DNA of 64,000 nt from contig NZ_BJUV01000009.1 of NCBI RefSeq assembly GCF_007988805.1, forward strand, positions 42,526 through 106,525, given 5' to 3'. A model generated the notes under the pieces. It ran no database searches. It had not been told where the DNA came from and saw only the letters and a program-made list of their open reading frames with translations. The position numbers and the translations under genes were made by a program. Positions within the stretch are counted from its first letter, which is position 1; each line of letters opens with the position of its first letter. Origin of the DNA: Frigoribacterium faeni. Its GTDB lineage: Bacteria > Actinomycetota > Actinomycetes > Actinomycetales > Microbacteriaceae. Positions 9,438 to 17,189 of this stretch are shown piece after piece.

Positions 9438-10679
9438 ATGGCTGCTCGCGAGACGTCCCGGCGGAACCCGGCGACGCGCGTGCTCGCGGCGCTGAGCGGC
9501 GCCTCCCTGGTGCTGGGTCTGGGCTCCCTCGCCGTCGTCTCCCCCGCGGCGGCGGCCGACTACCCGACCTGGGCCGAGGTCGAGGCGGCCAAGGGCGACA
9601 CCGCCGCCACACAGCGACAGGTCGACCGGGTCGTCGCGTCGCTCGACGGCCTCGAGAAGACCGCCGCGGCCCGCAGCGACGACGCCGTGGCCGCCGCTCA
9701 GGCGGATGCCGAGGCCGAGGCGGCGCTGGCCGCCGCCTCGCAGGCCGCCGACCAGCTGGCCGATCGGGCCGCCCGCGCCGCCGCCTCGGCCGACGAGGCT
9801 CATCAGCAGGCCGGGCGGTTGGCCGGAAGGCTGTTCCTCACGGGCGGGACGCAGTCGATGAGCAGCGAGCTGTTCGCCTCGGACGACCCCGACGCCGTCC
9901 TCTACCGGCTGGGCGCGTTGACGCAGCTCGGCGACCGCTGGCAGAACGTCCTCTCCGACGCCACGGCGAGCAGCAACACCGTCGCCTCGCTGAGCGCGCA
10001 GGCGTCGGCCGCGGCGACCGAACGGGACTCGCTCGCGCGTGAGGCCCGCACGGCGGCCGACACCGCGACCGCCGCGCAGGCGCGGGCGGACGCCGAGGTC
10101 ACGAGCGCGACCGAGCAGTCCACCGAGCTCTACGCCCAGCTGGCGACGCTGAAGGACACGAGCGCCGAGGTCGAGCAGCGGTACCGCACGGGAGTGGCGG
10201 CGCGAGCGGCGTACGAGGCCCAGCAGAAGGCGGCCCGGCGCGCGGCGGCCGAGGCCGAGGCTGCTCGGACGCCGTCGGCCCCGGCGGGCGGAGCGGAGAC
10301 GTCGAGCGGAGGCAGCGGGTCGGCGGGCTCAGGCTCGGGCTCCGCGGGCGGCGGTTCGACCGCTCCCCCGAGCGGCGCCGTCGACGACCCCGCCGGCGCC
10401 AAGGCGTTCGCGGCGACGCTGGTCGGCACCGGGTCCGAGTACACCTGCCTGGTGCAGCTCTGGAACAAGGAGTCCGGTTGGCGGACCACCGCGAGCAACC
10501 CCGGCAGCGGCGCCTACGGTATCCCGCAGTCGCTCCCCGGGAACAAGATGGCGTCGGTCGCCTTCGACTGGCAGACCAACTACCGCACCCAGGTGACCTG
10601 GGGCGTCGGCTACATCCGCCAGTCGTACGGCACCATGTGCGGCGCCTGGGCCCACTCGGTGGCGAACGACTGGTACTGA
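9438..10679 (+). CDS. Secreted coiled-coil protein with transglycosylase-like domain
   Basis: 413 aa. A signal peptide (about residues 1-40, ending ...SPAAAADYP) is followed by a long Ala-rich coiled coil (about 45-280), a Gly/Ser linker and a C-terminal domain of about 75 residues with the lysozyme-like sequence [24 protein letters not shown]. The Glu in NKESGW is the probable catalytic acid. This layout resembles actinobacterial cell-wall proteins in which a coiled coil controls a peptidoglycan-cleaving domain. ATG at 9438 is 7 nt after TAGGGT, so probably leaderless. Cell-wall hydrolysis is inferred from the domain. Confidence 0.88.
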   Translation: MAARETSRRNPATRVLAALSGASLVLGLGSLAVVSPAAAADYPTWAEVEAAKGDTAATQRQVDRVVASLDGLEKTAAARSDDAVAAAQADAEAEAALAAASQAADQLADRAARAAASADEAHQQAGRLAGRLFLTGGTQSMSSELFASDDPDAVLYRLGALTQLGDRWQNVLSDATASSNTVASLSAQASAAATERDSLAREARTAADTATAAQARADAEVTSATEQSTELYAQLATLKDTSAEVEQRYRTGVAARAAYEAQQKAARRAAAEAEAARTPSAPAGGAETSSGGSGSAGSGSGSAGGGSTAPPSGAVDDPAGAKAFAATLVGTGSEYTCLVQLWNKESGWRTTASNPGSGAYGIPQSLPGNKMASVAFDWQTNYRTQVTWGVGYIRQSYGTMCGAWAHSVANDWY

Positions 10680-10736
10680 GCGGCACGCGCCGCAGCTCAC
10701 GCGGTGGACGGACGAGACGACGCCCGGAACGAGAGA

Positions 10737-10766
10737 ACGGCCCCCTCCGCCTGCGGAGGGGGCCGT
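10737..10766. terminator. Bidirectional terminator hairpin
   Basis: Perfect 14-bp inverted repeat: ACGGCCCCCTCCGC, a 2-nt loop and its complement. It lies between the convergent secreted-protein gene and rpsO and can serve both. Confidence 0.85.
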
Positions 10767-10791
10767 CGTCGAGACGTTCGGAGCGCGAAGA

Positions 10792-11061
10792 CTAGCGGCG
10801 CAGGCCGAGACGACCGATGAGCGCACGGTAGCGCTCGATGTCGACCCGGGACAGGTAGCCCAGGAGGCGACGGCGCTGACCGACGAGGAGCAGCAGACCA
10901 CGACGCGAGTGGTGGTCGTGCTTGTGCTCCTTCAGGTGCTCGGTGAGGTCGAGGATGCGCTGCGTCATCACGGCGACCTGGACCTCGGGGGATCCGGTGT
11001 CGCCGGGGTGGGTCGCGTATTCTTCGATGATCCGGGTCTTGACGTCAGGTGCGAGTGCCAT
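10792..11061 (-). CDS. rpsO: 30S ribosomal protein S15
   Basis: 89 aa, full length. S15 binds 16S rRNA in the central domain during 30S assembly. The family block [23 protein letters not shown] is intact, as is [11 protein letters not shown]. An AAAGGGG ribosome-binding site precedes the ATG on the minus strand. rpsO usually sits directly upstream of pnp; here a plus-strand gene separates the two. Confidence 0.98.
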   Translation of the reverse strand: MALAPDVKTRIIEEYATHPGDTGSPEVQVAVMTQRILDLTEHLKEHKHDHHSRRGLLLLVGQRRRLLGYLSRVDIERYRALIGRLGLRR

Positions 11062-11154
11062 AGGTGGATCCCCTTTCAGTTCGTTGCGCGGTGCTCGTCA
11101 CCGGATGTGCGAGCTCTCTTTCTCCGCGGCCGTTCAGACGGCAACCTGTGGAGC

Positions 11155-11610
11155 CTACCAGACCGGAGCCGCGGCCTTCGATCGGGACTGAGCCGGGCGT
11201 CGACGGCGACGCGGCAGCGCGAGCCCCACGAAGGCGGCTCCGAGCGCGGCTCCGAGCGTGTTCATGACGAGGTCCTGCGGGTCGGAGAAGCGGGTCGCCG
11301 ACAGGTAGGCGGCCTGGTAGCTCTCGATGCCCACCGTGGCCGCGAAGCCGACGACGATGCCGACCCACCAGAAGCGCTTCGGCAGCAGCAGGGCCGGGAA
11401 CATGCCCATCGGCACGAACATGGCCACGTTGGCGGCGGCCTCGACCCGGGCGAAGGTGATCCACGAGGTCTCGTCGTGCCGGGCGAAGGCGTCGAGCGCC
11501 CGCCAGAGGAGCTCGCTCGTGCCCGAGCCGTAGACGCTGGGGCGGAGCGTCATCCAGGCGACCCCGGCCAGATAGACGACGGTCAGCAGGAGGAGGAAGG
11601 CGCGGCGCAT
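11155..11610 (-). CDS. VanZ family membrane protein
   Basis: 151 aa with about four membrane segments and the VanZ hallmarks: the region NVAMFVPMGMFPALL, the acidic residue in VGIESYQAAYL and the final NTLGAALGAAF. VanZ proteins are small membrane proteins of unclear mechanism linked to teicoplanin tolerance in enterococci, but most homologues have no such proven role. ATG at 11610 was preferred to an upstream start because the hydrophobic segment then begins immediately. Confidence 0.88.
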   Translation of the reverse strand: MRRAFLLLLTVVYLAGVAWMTLRPSVYGSGTSELLWRALDAFARHDETSWITFARVEAAANVAMFVPMGMFPALLLPKRFWWVGIVVGFAATVGIESYQAAYLSATRFSDPQDLVMNTLGAALGAAFVGLALPRRRRRPAQSRSKAAAPVW

Positions 11611-11709
11611 GACTCCATGGTGCGGCACCCGACCTGCGAGCACGGCCCGGAGCGGCCGGAGTTCAGCCCGGAGGACGACAGGGCTCCGCCGAGCGTCGGA
11701 GGGAGCCGG

Positions 11710-11746
11710 GGAGGCGCGGTGTCAGGAGGTCCGTCACCGCGCCTCC
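11710..11746. repeat. Inverted GAGGCGCGG pair upstream of M50-like gene
   Basis: GGAGGCGCGGTG (11710-11721) and CACCGCGCCTCC (11735-11746) form a perfect 12-bp inverted repeat with a 13-nt loop. It lies between divergent genes, and the -10 box TAGGCT (11747-11752) of the next gene begins at the very next base. A terminator makes little sense here; a regulator site or structural element is more likely. Confidence 0.6.
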
Positions 11747-11758
11747 TAGGCTCGTCGC

Positions 11759-12502
11759 GTGGACGCACTCGCCGAACTCCTGGCCCGGATCAGCCGGCTG
11801 GCCGATCCCCTGCCGACCTCGTGGCTGCTCACGAGCATCGCGGTCGGACTGCTGCTGGTGCTCGCGCCCGGCGCCTGGCACACCGTGCGGCACGCCGTGA
11901 CGGTCGTGCACGAGGGCGGGCACGGGCTCGCGGCGGTGCTGACCGGACGACGTCTCACGGGGATCCGGCTGCACTCGGACACGTCGGGGCTCACGGTGTC
12001 GAGGGGTCCGCGGACCGGCCCCGGGATGGTGATCACGCTGCTCGCCGGCTACACCGCGCCCGCCGTCGCGGCGCTCGGTGCGGCGTGGCTGCTGTCGGCC
12101 GGGTACGCCGCGGGACTGCTCTGGGCGCTGCTGCTCCTCCTGGGCCTGATGCTGGTCCAGATCCGCAACTGGTTCGGCCTGTGGGTCGTGCTGGTCGGGG
12201 CCGCCCTCGTCGTCGCCGTGACCTTCGCGGCGTCGCCGACCTGGCAGAGCGTCTTCGGCGTCGTGGTCACCTCGGTGCTCGGCTTCGGGGCCCTGCGGGC
12301 GGCGCTCGAGCTGCAGCGGAGTCGGCGCCGGTCGCGGACGACCGGCTCGGACGCCGACCAGCTCGCCGGCCTGACCCGGCTGCCCGGCATCGTCTGGGTG
12401 GGCGTCTTCGTGATCGTCGCGCTGGCGTGCCTGGTCGGCGGCGCCGCGCTGCTGTTCCCGCAGACGCTCGACGCCGCCCGGAGCCTCGACCTCTCGCGCT
12501 AG
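11759..12502 (+). CDS. M50B-like membrane metalloprotease
   Basis: 247 aa from GTG. It has six or more hydrophobic segments, with the zinc motif HEGGH in VTVVHEGGHGLAAVLTG inside a membrane-proximal helix, typical of the peptidase M50B-like group of actinobacteria. Substrates are unknown. A TAGGCT box is 6 nt upstream of the GTG (leaderless). Its stop TAG overlaps the stop of the convergent apt gene in the shared palindrome CTAG. Confidence 0.85.
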   Translation: MDALAELLARISRLADPLPTSWLLTSIAVGLLLVLAPGAWHTVRHAVTVVHEGGHGLAAVLTGRRLTGIRLHSDTSGLTVSRGPRTGPGMVITLLAGYTAPAVAALGAAWLLSAGYAAGLLWALLLLLGLMLVQIRNWFGLWVVLVGAALVVAVTFAASPTWQSVFGVVVTSVLGFGALRAALELQRSRRRSRTTGSDADQLAGLTRLPGIVWVGVFVIVALACLVGGAALLFPQTLDAARSLDLSR

Positions 12503-13038
12503 GCCGGAGCGGACGAGAGCGCGTGCACGGGCACGCGGCCCTCGAGACGTGCGCGTCCGCCGAGGCCGTCGAGCTCGAGCAGGACCGCGACCCCGGCCAC
12601 GACGTAGCCGGCGCGCTCGAGCAGGGTGATCGTCGCTTCGACCGTGCCTCCGGTCGCGAGGACGTCGTCGACGATCAGGACGCTCGACCCGGCGGGGATC
12701 TGGTTCGGGCGGAGCTCGAGGGTCGCCTCGCCGTATTCGAGGGCGTAGCTCTCGCTCAGCACCTCGCCGGGCAGCTTGCCGGCCTTCCGCACGGTCAGCA
12801 CGCCGACGCCCTGCTCGATGGCGATGCCCCCGGCGAGCGCGAAGCCCCGCGCCTCGATGCCCGCCACGGCGACGAAACCTCCGTCGAAGGGCTCGGAGAG
12901 GGCGGTCGTGACCGTGGCGAAGGCGTCGGCGTCGGAGAACAGGGGCGTGACGTCGCGGAACAGGATGCCGGGCTTCGGGAAGTCGGGGACGACGGCGATC
13001 TTGCTGTCGACGAACGAGGAGGCGTCGGTGACGGTCAT
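12499..13038 (-). CDS. apt: Adenine phosphoribosyltransferase
   Basis: 179 aa. Converts adenine and PRPP to AMP (purine salvage). The PRPP-binding loop VLIVDDVLATGGT and the N-terminal FPKPGILFRDVTPL are diagnostic; IEARGFALAGGIA is also conserved. The start at 13038 follows an ACGGTA/TACCGT box (13046-13051, minus strand) by 7 nt, so it is probably leaderless; the longer frame upstream is not used. Confidence 0.96.
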   Translation of the reverse strand: MTVTDASSFVDSKIAVVPDFPKPGILFRDVTPLFSDADAFATVTTALSEPFDGGFVAVAGIEARGFALAGGIAIEQGVGVLTVRKAGKLPGEVLSESYALEYGEATLELRPNQIPAGSSVLIVDDVLATGGTVEATITLLERAGYVVAGVAVLLELDGLGGRARLEGRVPVHALSSAPA

Positions 13039-13138
13039 GGGGTCAACGGTAGTCGCGTGGCGTCCCCTCCCCGTGCCGCACGTCACGATCGTGTGAACAG
13101 TCGGGCCCGATGTCGGGGGCCCGTGCGAGAGTGCACGC

Positions 13139-14176
13139 ATGTCGCGGTTCATCGTCCCCCCGTACCTGCTCGCCCACCTCGCCGAGGCCGAGTCGCCCCG
13201 CCTGCACCGGGCGCCCCGCGCCGCCCGGAACGGGCTCCTCGCGATGGAGGCCGTCGACCGCAACGCGACTCCCCCGGTGACGCGGGGCGTGCTCGGGGGC
13301 GGCTCCGTGCTCGAGCGGACGGTCTTCGACGCGGAGGGCACCGAGGAGCTGCCCGGCGTGCGCGTCCGCGGCGAGGGCGAGCCCGCCACCGACGACGTCG
13401 CGGCGACGGAGGCCTACGACGCGCTGGGCGCGACCTACGCCCTCTTCGACGAGGTCTACGGCCGGTCGTCCATCGACGGCGCCGGGCTGCCGCTCGACGC
13501 GACGGTGCACTACGGCGTGGACTACGACAACGCGTTCTGGAACGGCGAGCGCATGGTCTTCGGCGACGGCGACGGCGAGGTGTTCCAGCGATTCACCGCG
13601 TCGGTCAGCGTCATCGGCCACGAGCTGACCCACGGCGTGACGCAGTACACCGCCAACCTGACGTACCAGGGCCAGTCCGGCGCGCTGAACGAATCCGTCA
13701 GCGACGTGTTCGGCGCGCTCGTCGAGCAGCACCTGTTCTCGCAGACCGTCGAGCAGGCGACCTGGCTGATCGGCGAGGGTCTCTTCACCCCCGAGGTGCA
13801 GGGTCGGGCGCTGCGCTCGATGAGGTCCCCGGGCACGGCCTACGACGACGACGTGCTCGGCAAGGACCCGCAGCCGGGCCACATGGACGACTACGTCGAG
13901 ACGGACGACGACAACGGCGGCGTGCACCTCAACTCGGGCATCCCCAACCGCGCCTTCTTCCTGGTGGCCGAGGCGCTGGGCGGCACCGCGTGGGATCGCG
14001 CCGGACGGATCTGGTACGACACGCTGACCGGCGGGTCGCTCTCGACCGAGGCGACCTTCGCTCAGTTCGCCGCTGCGACGGTCCTGGCGGCGACCGCGCG
14101 TTACGGCGCGGACTCCGACGAGGCCCGCGCGACGTCGGCCGGGTGGGCCGGCGTCGGAGTGATCCCCGCACCCTGA
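13139..14176 (+). CDS. Protealysin-like M4 metallopeptidase
   Basis: 345 aa thermolysin-family zinc protease. HELTH (H161, E162, H165) and E185 in NESVSD bind zinc and catalyse; H263 in GGVHLNSGI is the transition-state histidine. There is no signal peptide and only a short propeptide of about 50 residues with IVPPYLL, matching the PP-containing motif of protealysins, which unlike secreted thermolysins are made without an export signal. A weak GAGAGT box is 6 nt before the ATG. The next gene encodes the cognate inhibitor emfourin. Confidence 0.93.
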   Translation: MSRFIVPPYLLAHLAEAESPRLHRAPRAARNGLLAMEAVDRNATPPVTRGVLGGGSVLERTVFDAEGTEELPGVRVRGEGEPATDDVAATEAYDALGATYALFDEVYGRSSIDGAGLPLDATVHYGVDYDNAFWNGERMVFGDGDGEVFQRFTASVSVIGHELTHGVTQYTANLTYQGQSGALNESVSDVFGALVEQHLFSQTVEQATWLIGEGLFTPEVQGRALRSMRSPGTAYDDDVLGKDPQPGHMDDYVETDDDNGGVHLNSGIPNRAFFLVAEALGGTAWDRAGRIWYDTLTGGSLSTEATFAQFAAATVLAATARYGADSDEARATSAGWAGVGVIPAP

Positions 14177-14189
14177 CACGGGCCGGGGG

Positions 14190-14195
14190 TACCAT
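14190..14195 (+). promoter_or_regulatory. Separate -10 box for the emfourin gene
   Basis: TACCAT lies after the protease stop (14176) and 7 nt before the emfourin ATG. It implies a leaderless transcript for the inhibitor independent of the protease. Confidence 0.5.
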
Positions 14196-14202
14196 CGCGC
14201 AC

Positions 14203-14502
14203 ATGAAGGTCACCGTGTCGCGCTCCGGCGGGTTCGCCGGTCTGACCCGGACGTGGTCGGTCGACGTCGATGCCGAACCCGACACCGAGTCGTGGCTCGT
14301 GCAGCTCGACGGCCTCCCCTGGGGGCAGACCCCATCGGGCGGGCAGATGGTCCAGCCCGATCGGTTCGTCTGGGTCATCACGGCCGACACCCGGCCGAGC
14401 CGGAAGGCCAAGCTGCCGGAGCAGCAGGTCACCGGCCCGTGGCGAGAGCTCGTCGATCGCGTCCGGACGACGTCCGACGCCGAGGCGCGGACATCCCCGT
14501 GA
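14203..14502 (+). CDS. Emfourin-type protealysin inhibitor
   Basis: 99 aa. The N-terminus MKVTVSRSGGFAGLTRTWSVD and the small single-domain size match emfourin, the protein inhibitor of M4 protealysins described from Serratia. It lies 26 nt after the protease gene, the known arrangement. The role would be to keep the cytoplasmic protease inactive until release or a stress signal. The gene has its own TACCAT box, and its stop overlaps the next GTG (GTGA). Confidence 0.88.
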   Translation: MKVTVSRSGGFAGLTRTWSVDVDAEPDTESWLVQLDGLPWGQTPSGGQMVQPDRFVWVITADTRPSRKAKLPEQQVTGPWRELVDRVRTTSDAEARTSP

Positions 14503-15131
14503 GCGACCGGTCCCGCCGGCCCGGCCGACGACGCCCGTCCGGCGAGATGATGGCGGGGGCGCTGGCCGTGGTGGTGCTCGTCGCCGGCGGAGCCGCCGTC
14601 GCCGTGGTGCAGCGCGACCGACCCGAGGTCGTCCACGGTGCAGCGACCGCGCCTCCCTGGCAACGACCGGGCGTCGACCGACTCGACGCGCGCGCCGCCG
14701 CCGCGGGTCTCGAGAACGTCTGGGGGCGCGACCTCGCGATGCACGTGCACACGCACCTCTCCATCACCGTCGACGGCGAGCCCGTCGTCGTGCCCGGCGA
14801 CATCGGGCACGACGCCGACGCGAGCTTCGCCGCCGAGATCCACACGCACGACACGACCGGCATCGTGCACGTCGAGTCCCCCACGCGTCAGCGGTTCGTG
14901 CTCGGACAGCTCTTCACCGAGTGGGACGTCGCCCTCGACGCCACGAGCATCGGCTCGCTCGGCGCCGACGACGGCTACCGACTGCACGCCTTCGTCGGCG
15001 GAGGCGAGTACGAGGGCGACCCCGCAGGCATCCCGCTCGGCGACTTCGAACGCATCGACCTCGTGCTCGCCCCGAGCGACGAGACCGTCACCGCCCCGGC
15101 GGCGTACGTCTGGCCCGACGAGTACCGCTGA
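14499..15131 (+). CDS. Membrane-anchored His-rich domain protein
   Basis: 210 aa. The GTG overlaps the emfourin stop, so the genes are coupled. One N-terminal membrane segment (about residues 17-38) anchors an extracytoplasmic domain with repeated histidine motifs: MHVHTHLSITVDGEPVVVP and AEIHTHDTTGIVHVES, then FVLGQLFTEW. This domain is known in archaeal and actinobacterial exported proteins without assigned function; the clustered His residues suggest metal binding, which is inference. Its link to the protealysin pair is only positional. Confidence 0.75.
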   Translation: MSDRSRRPGRRRPSGEMMAGALAVVVLVAGGAAVAVVQRDRPEVVHGAATAPPWQRPGVDRLDARAAAAGLENVWGRDLAMHVHTHLSITVDGEPVVVPGDIGHDADASFAAEIHTHDTTGIVHVESPTRQRFVLGQLFTEWDVALDATSIGSLGADDGYRLHAFVGGGEYEGDPAGIPLGDFERIDLVLAPSDETVTAPAAYVWPDEYR

Positions 15132-15146
15132 CCGGGGCCGACGAGG

Positions 15147-16124
15147 CTACGGCTCGACCGGCCACCGGACGGGGACGTCGAGCCGGAGCGACGAGCGCTC
15201 GGCGTCGCCCCCCGAGGCGATCGCCTCGATCAGACGTTCGGCGGCGACGCGACCGAGGTGCTCGCCGTCGACGTCGATCGCCGGCACTCCGACGAGCCCC
15301 AGGGCGTCGACGACCATCCGCTCCGAGCTGACCGTGAGCGACCGGCCCCGGTGCTCGTCGCCCCGCAGCACGTACATCAGCCCCAGACCGATGGCCGTCG
15401 CGTACGGCACGACGGCCGTCGCCCCCGACGCCAGGACGTCGGCGCTGGCCCGGACGCCCGCCTCGAAGGTCGACGGATACGGCCCCAGCACGGTGAGCTC
15501 CGCGAGCCCGCCGGCCGCCGCGACGACGGCCGCGGTGCGCTGACGGTTCTGCCACGACCCGTCGGGGCCGCCGAGGTAGGCGATGCGCTCGTGCCCCTGT
15601 TCGACGAAGCGCGAGACGAGCGCCCCGAAGGCGGTCGCCGTGTCGGCCACCACCGAGGAGGCGCCGGTCACCTCCCGGTCGACGAGCACGGTGGGCTTGT
15701 GGCCGATCGCGAGGCGGACGACGTCGTCCGCGCCCCGGGGGGCGACCACGATGAATCCGTCGACCTGATGCGACAGCCTCTCGAAGGCCACGAGCTCGCC
15801 GACCTCGGCGAGGGGGTGCACGGCGACGGTGAGCTGCAGGTCGGCTCGACCGGCCGCAGCCTGGGCGCCCGCGATGATCGGCGTGAAGAAGGCGTTGTCG
15901 AGGGTGGGGACGACGACGGCCACGACTCCCGAGCGGCCGCGGGCCAGCTGGCGGGCTGCCCGATTGGGCACGAAGCCGAGCTTCCGGGCCGCGGCGAGGA
16001 CCCGTGCCGCCGTGTCGGGCGAGACGAGCTCGGGCCGGCTGAGCACACGGGACGCGGTCGCCTTCGACACGCCGGCCAGGATCGCGACGTCGGCGAGCGT
16101 CGCCAGTCGTCCGGCGGCCGTCAC
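15147..16124 (-). CDS. LacI family transcriptional regulator
   Basis: 325 aa from GTG 16124. The LacI HTH reads ATLADVAILAGVSKATASRVLSRP, followed by the hinge LGFVPNRAARQLARGRSG and the periplasmic-binding-like effector domain (VVVPTLDNAFFTPIIAGAQ). GTG was preferred to ATG 16175 because it overlaps the stop of a 21-codon leader ORF (GTGA) and follows GAGGG. It is divergent from the ABC/deaminase operon, and three ACCGGT-centred sites lie between them, so it probably represses both itself and the importer until the transported ligand binds. Confidence 0.93.
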   Translation of the reverse strand: MTAAGRLATLADVAILAGVSKATASRVLSRPELVSPDTAARVLAAARKLGFVPNRAARQLARGRSGVVAVVVPTLDNAFFTPIIAGAQAAAGRADLQLTVAVHPLAEVGELVAFERLSHQVDGFIVVAPRGADDVVRLAIGHKPTVLVDREVTGASSVVADTATAFGALVSRFVEQGHERIAYLGGPDGSWQNRQRTAAVVAAAGGLAELTVLGPYPSTFEAGVRASADVLASGATAVVPYATAIGLGLMYVLRGDEHRGRSLTVSSERMVVDALGLVGVPAIDVDGEHLGRVAAERLIEAIASGGDAERSSLRLDVPVRWPVEP

Positions 16125-16186
16125 GGTCGGCCCTCGATCGGTGCGATCGCGCACCCGCCGCACCCTGTCGTGCACCCCGTCGTCAT
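16121..16186 (-). other. Leaderless 21-codon Cys-rich micro-ORF before lacI
   Basis: ATG 16186 lies 7 nt after TAGGCT (16199-16194, minus strand) and encodes MTTGCTTGCGGCAIAPIEGRP, with three cysteines. Its TGA overlaps the lacI GTG as GTGA. Translation from a leaderless start could deliver ribosomes to lacI. See findings. Confidence 0.5.
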
Positions 16187-16208
16187 GGGCCCCAGCCTAG
16201 GCCGTGGA

Positions 16209-16222
16209 TGCAACCGGTCCCA
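16209..16222. promoter_or_regulatory. LacI operator candidate, lacI-proximal
   Basis: TGCAACCGGTCCCA, a near-palindrome around ACCGGT, just upstream of the lacI leader transcript. Matches the LacI-family form TGnAACCGGTTnCA with one half degenerate. Confidence 0.55.
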
Positions 16223-16239
16223 CGGTGGACCCGACGGCT

Positions 16240-16257
16240 TGTAACAAGCTGTTTACA
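16240..16257. promoter_or_regulatory. Imperfect palindrome in lacI/ABC spacer
   Basis: TGTAACAAGCTGTTTACA pairs at 7 of 9 positions. It may be a further operator half-site arrangement or part of the divergent promoters. Another ACCGGT core is at 16265-16270. Confidence 0.35.
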
Positions 16258-16298
16258 CGGACGGACCGGTTCAAGGCCTGACTGCCCCATAGGCTCGA

Positions 16299-16312
16299 TG
16301 TAACCGGTTTCA
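16299..16312. promoter_or_regulatory. LacI operator candidate, ABC-operon-proximal
   Basis: TGTAACCGGTTTCA is the best match to the LacI-family palindrome TGnAACCGGTTnCA, 53 nt before the first permease start. Occupancy here would block the importer operon. Confidence 0.65.
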
Positions 16313-16364
16313 CCCGACGTGGGATCGGCGAGCCATCTCGAGTCCGCCCCGATCGGAGGAACCC

Positions 16365-17189
16365 GTGACGTCCCGCAAACCCGCGCTGCTCCTGCTGCTG
16401 CCGGGCCTCGCCTTCCTGCTGATCGGGTTCGCGGTGCCCTCGCTCGCGATGCTGTTCGCGCCTCCCGGGGTCACCGCCGGCGAGATCGTCGGACGCCTCG
16501 GCAGCATGCTGACCGACCCGTACGACCTCCGCATCATCGGTCGGACCGTCGGTCTCGGCCTGATCGTGACCGGCATCTGCGTCGCCCTCGGGTTCCCGAT
16601 CGCCTACCTGCTCGCCCGCTCGACCTCGCGCTGGTCGGGCGTCCTGCTCGCGCTCGCGATCTTCCCCCTGCTGCTCAGCAACGTCGTCCGGACCTTCGGC
16701 TGGCTCGTGCTGCTCGGCAAGAACGGCGCGATCGGCCAGGTGCTCACCGTCCTCGGCCTGGTCGACGAGGCCCCGCAGCTGCTCTACACCGAGCTCGCCA
16801 TCGTGCTGGGTCTGACCCAGCTGTTCCTGCCGCTCGCGATCATCTCGTGCTACTCGGCGGTCGCCCAGGTCGACCCCGGGCTCGACGACGCCGCCCGGGG
16901 ACTCGGCGCCAGTCGAACCCGCACGTTCTGGAGCATCGTCGTGCCCCTGTCGCTGCCCGGCGTCGTCGTCGCCGCGACCCTCGTCTTCGCCGGCTCGGTC
17001 ACCGCCTACACGACGCCCTACCTGCTCGGCGGCTCGGGGCAGCGCATGCTCGCCACCCAGCTGTTCTCGTACTCGAGCGTCACCATCGACTGGGCCGGGG
17101 CCTCGGCCACCGCGCTGATCATGACGGTGCTCGTCTTCGTCGTCTCGGGGCTGTCGTCGCTCGTCGCCCGGAAGGGAGCCACCTCGTGA
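16365..17189 (+). CDS. ABC transporter permease 1 (PotB-like)
   Basis: 274 aa from GTG with a GGAGGA ribosome-binding site. Six membrane segments and the EAA loop LDDAARGLGASRTRTFWSIVVPLSLPG that docks on the ATPase. Belongs to the spermidine/putrescine (PotB) type of binding-protein-dependent permeases. Its stop overlaps the next GTG by 4 nt. The substrate is not necessarily a polyamine; see the deaminase at the operon end. Confidence 0.93.
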   Translation: MTSRKPALLLLLPGLAFLLIGFAVPSLAMLFAPPGVTAGEIVGRLGSMLTDPYDLRIIGRTVGLGLIVTGICVALGFPIAYLLARSTSRWSGVLLALAIFPLLLSNVVRTFGWLVLLGKNGAIGQVLTVLGLVDEAPQLLYTELAIVLGLTQLFLPLAIISCYSAVAQVDPGLDDAARGLGASRTRTFWSIVVPLSLPGVVVAATLVFAGSVTAYTTPYLLGGSGQRMLATQLFSYSSVTIDWAGASATALIMTVLVFVVSGLSSLVARKGATS

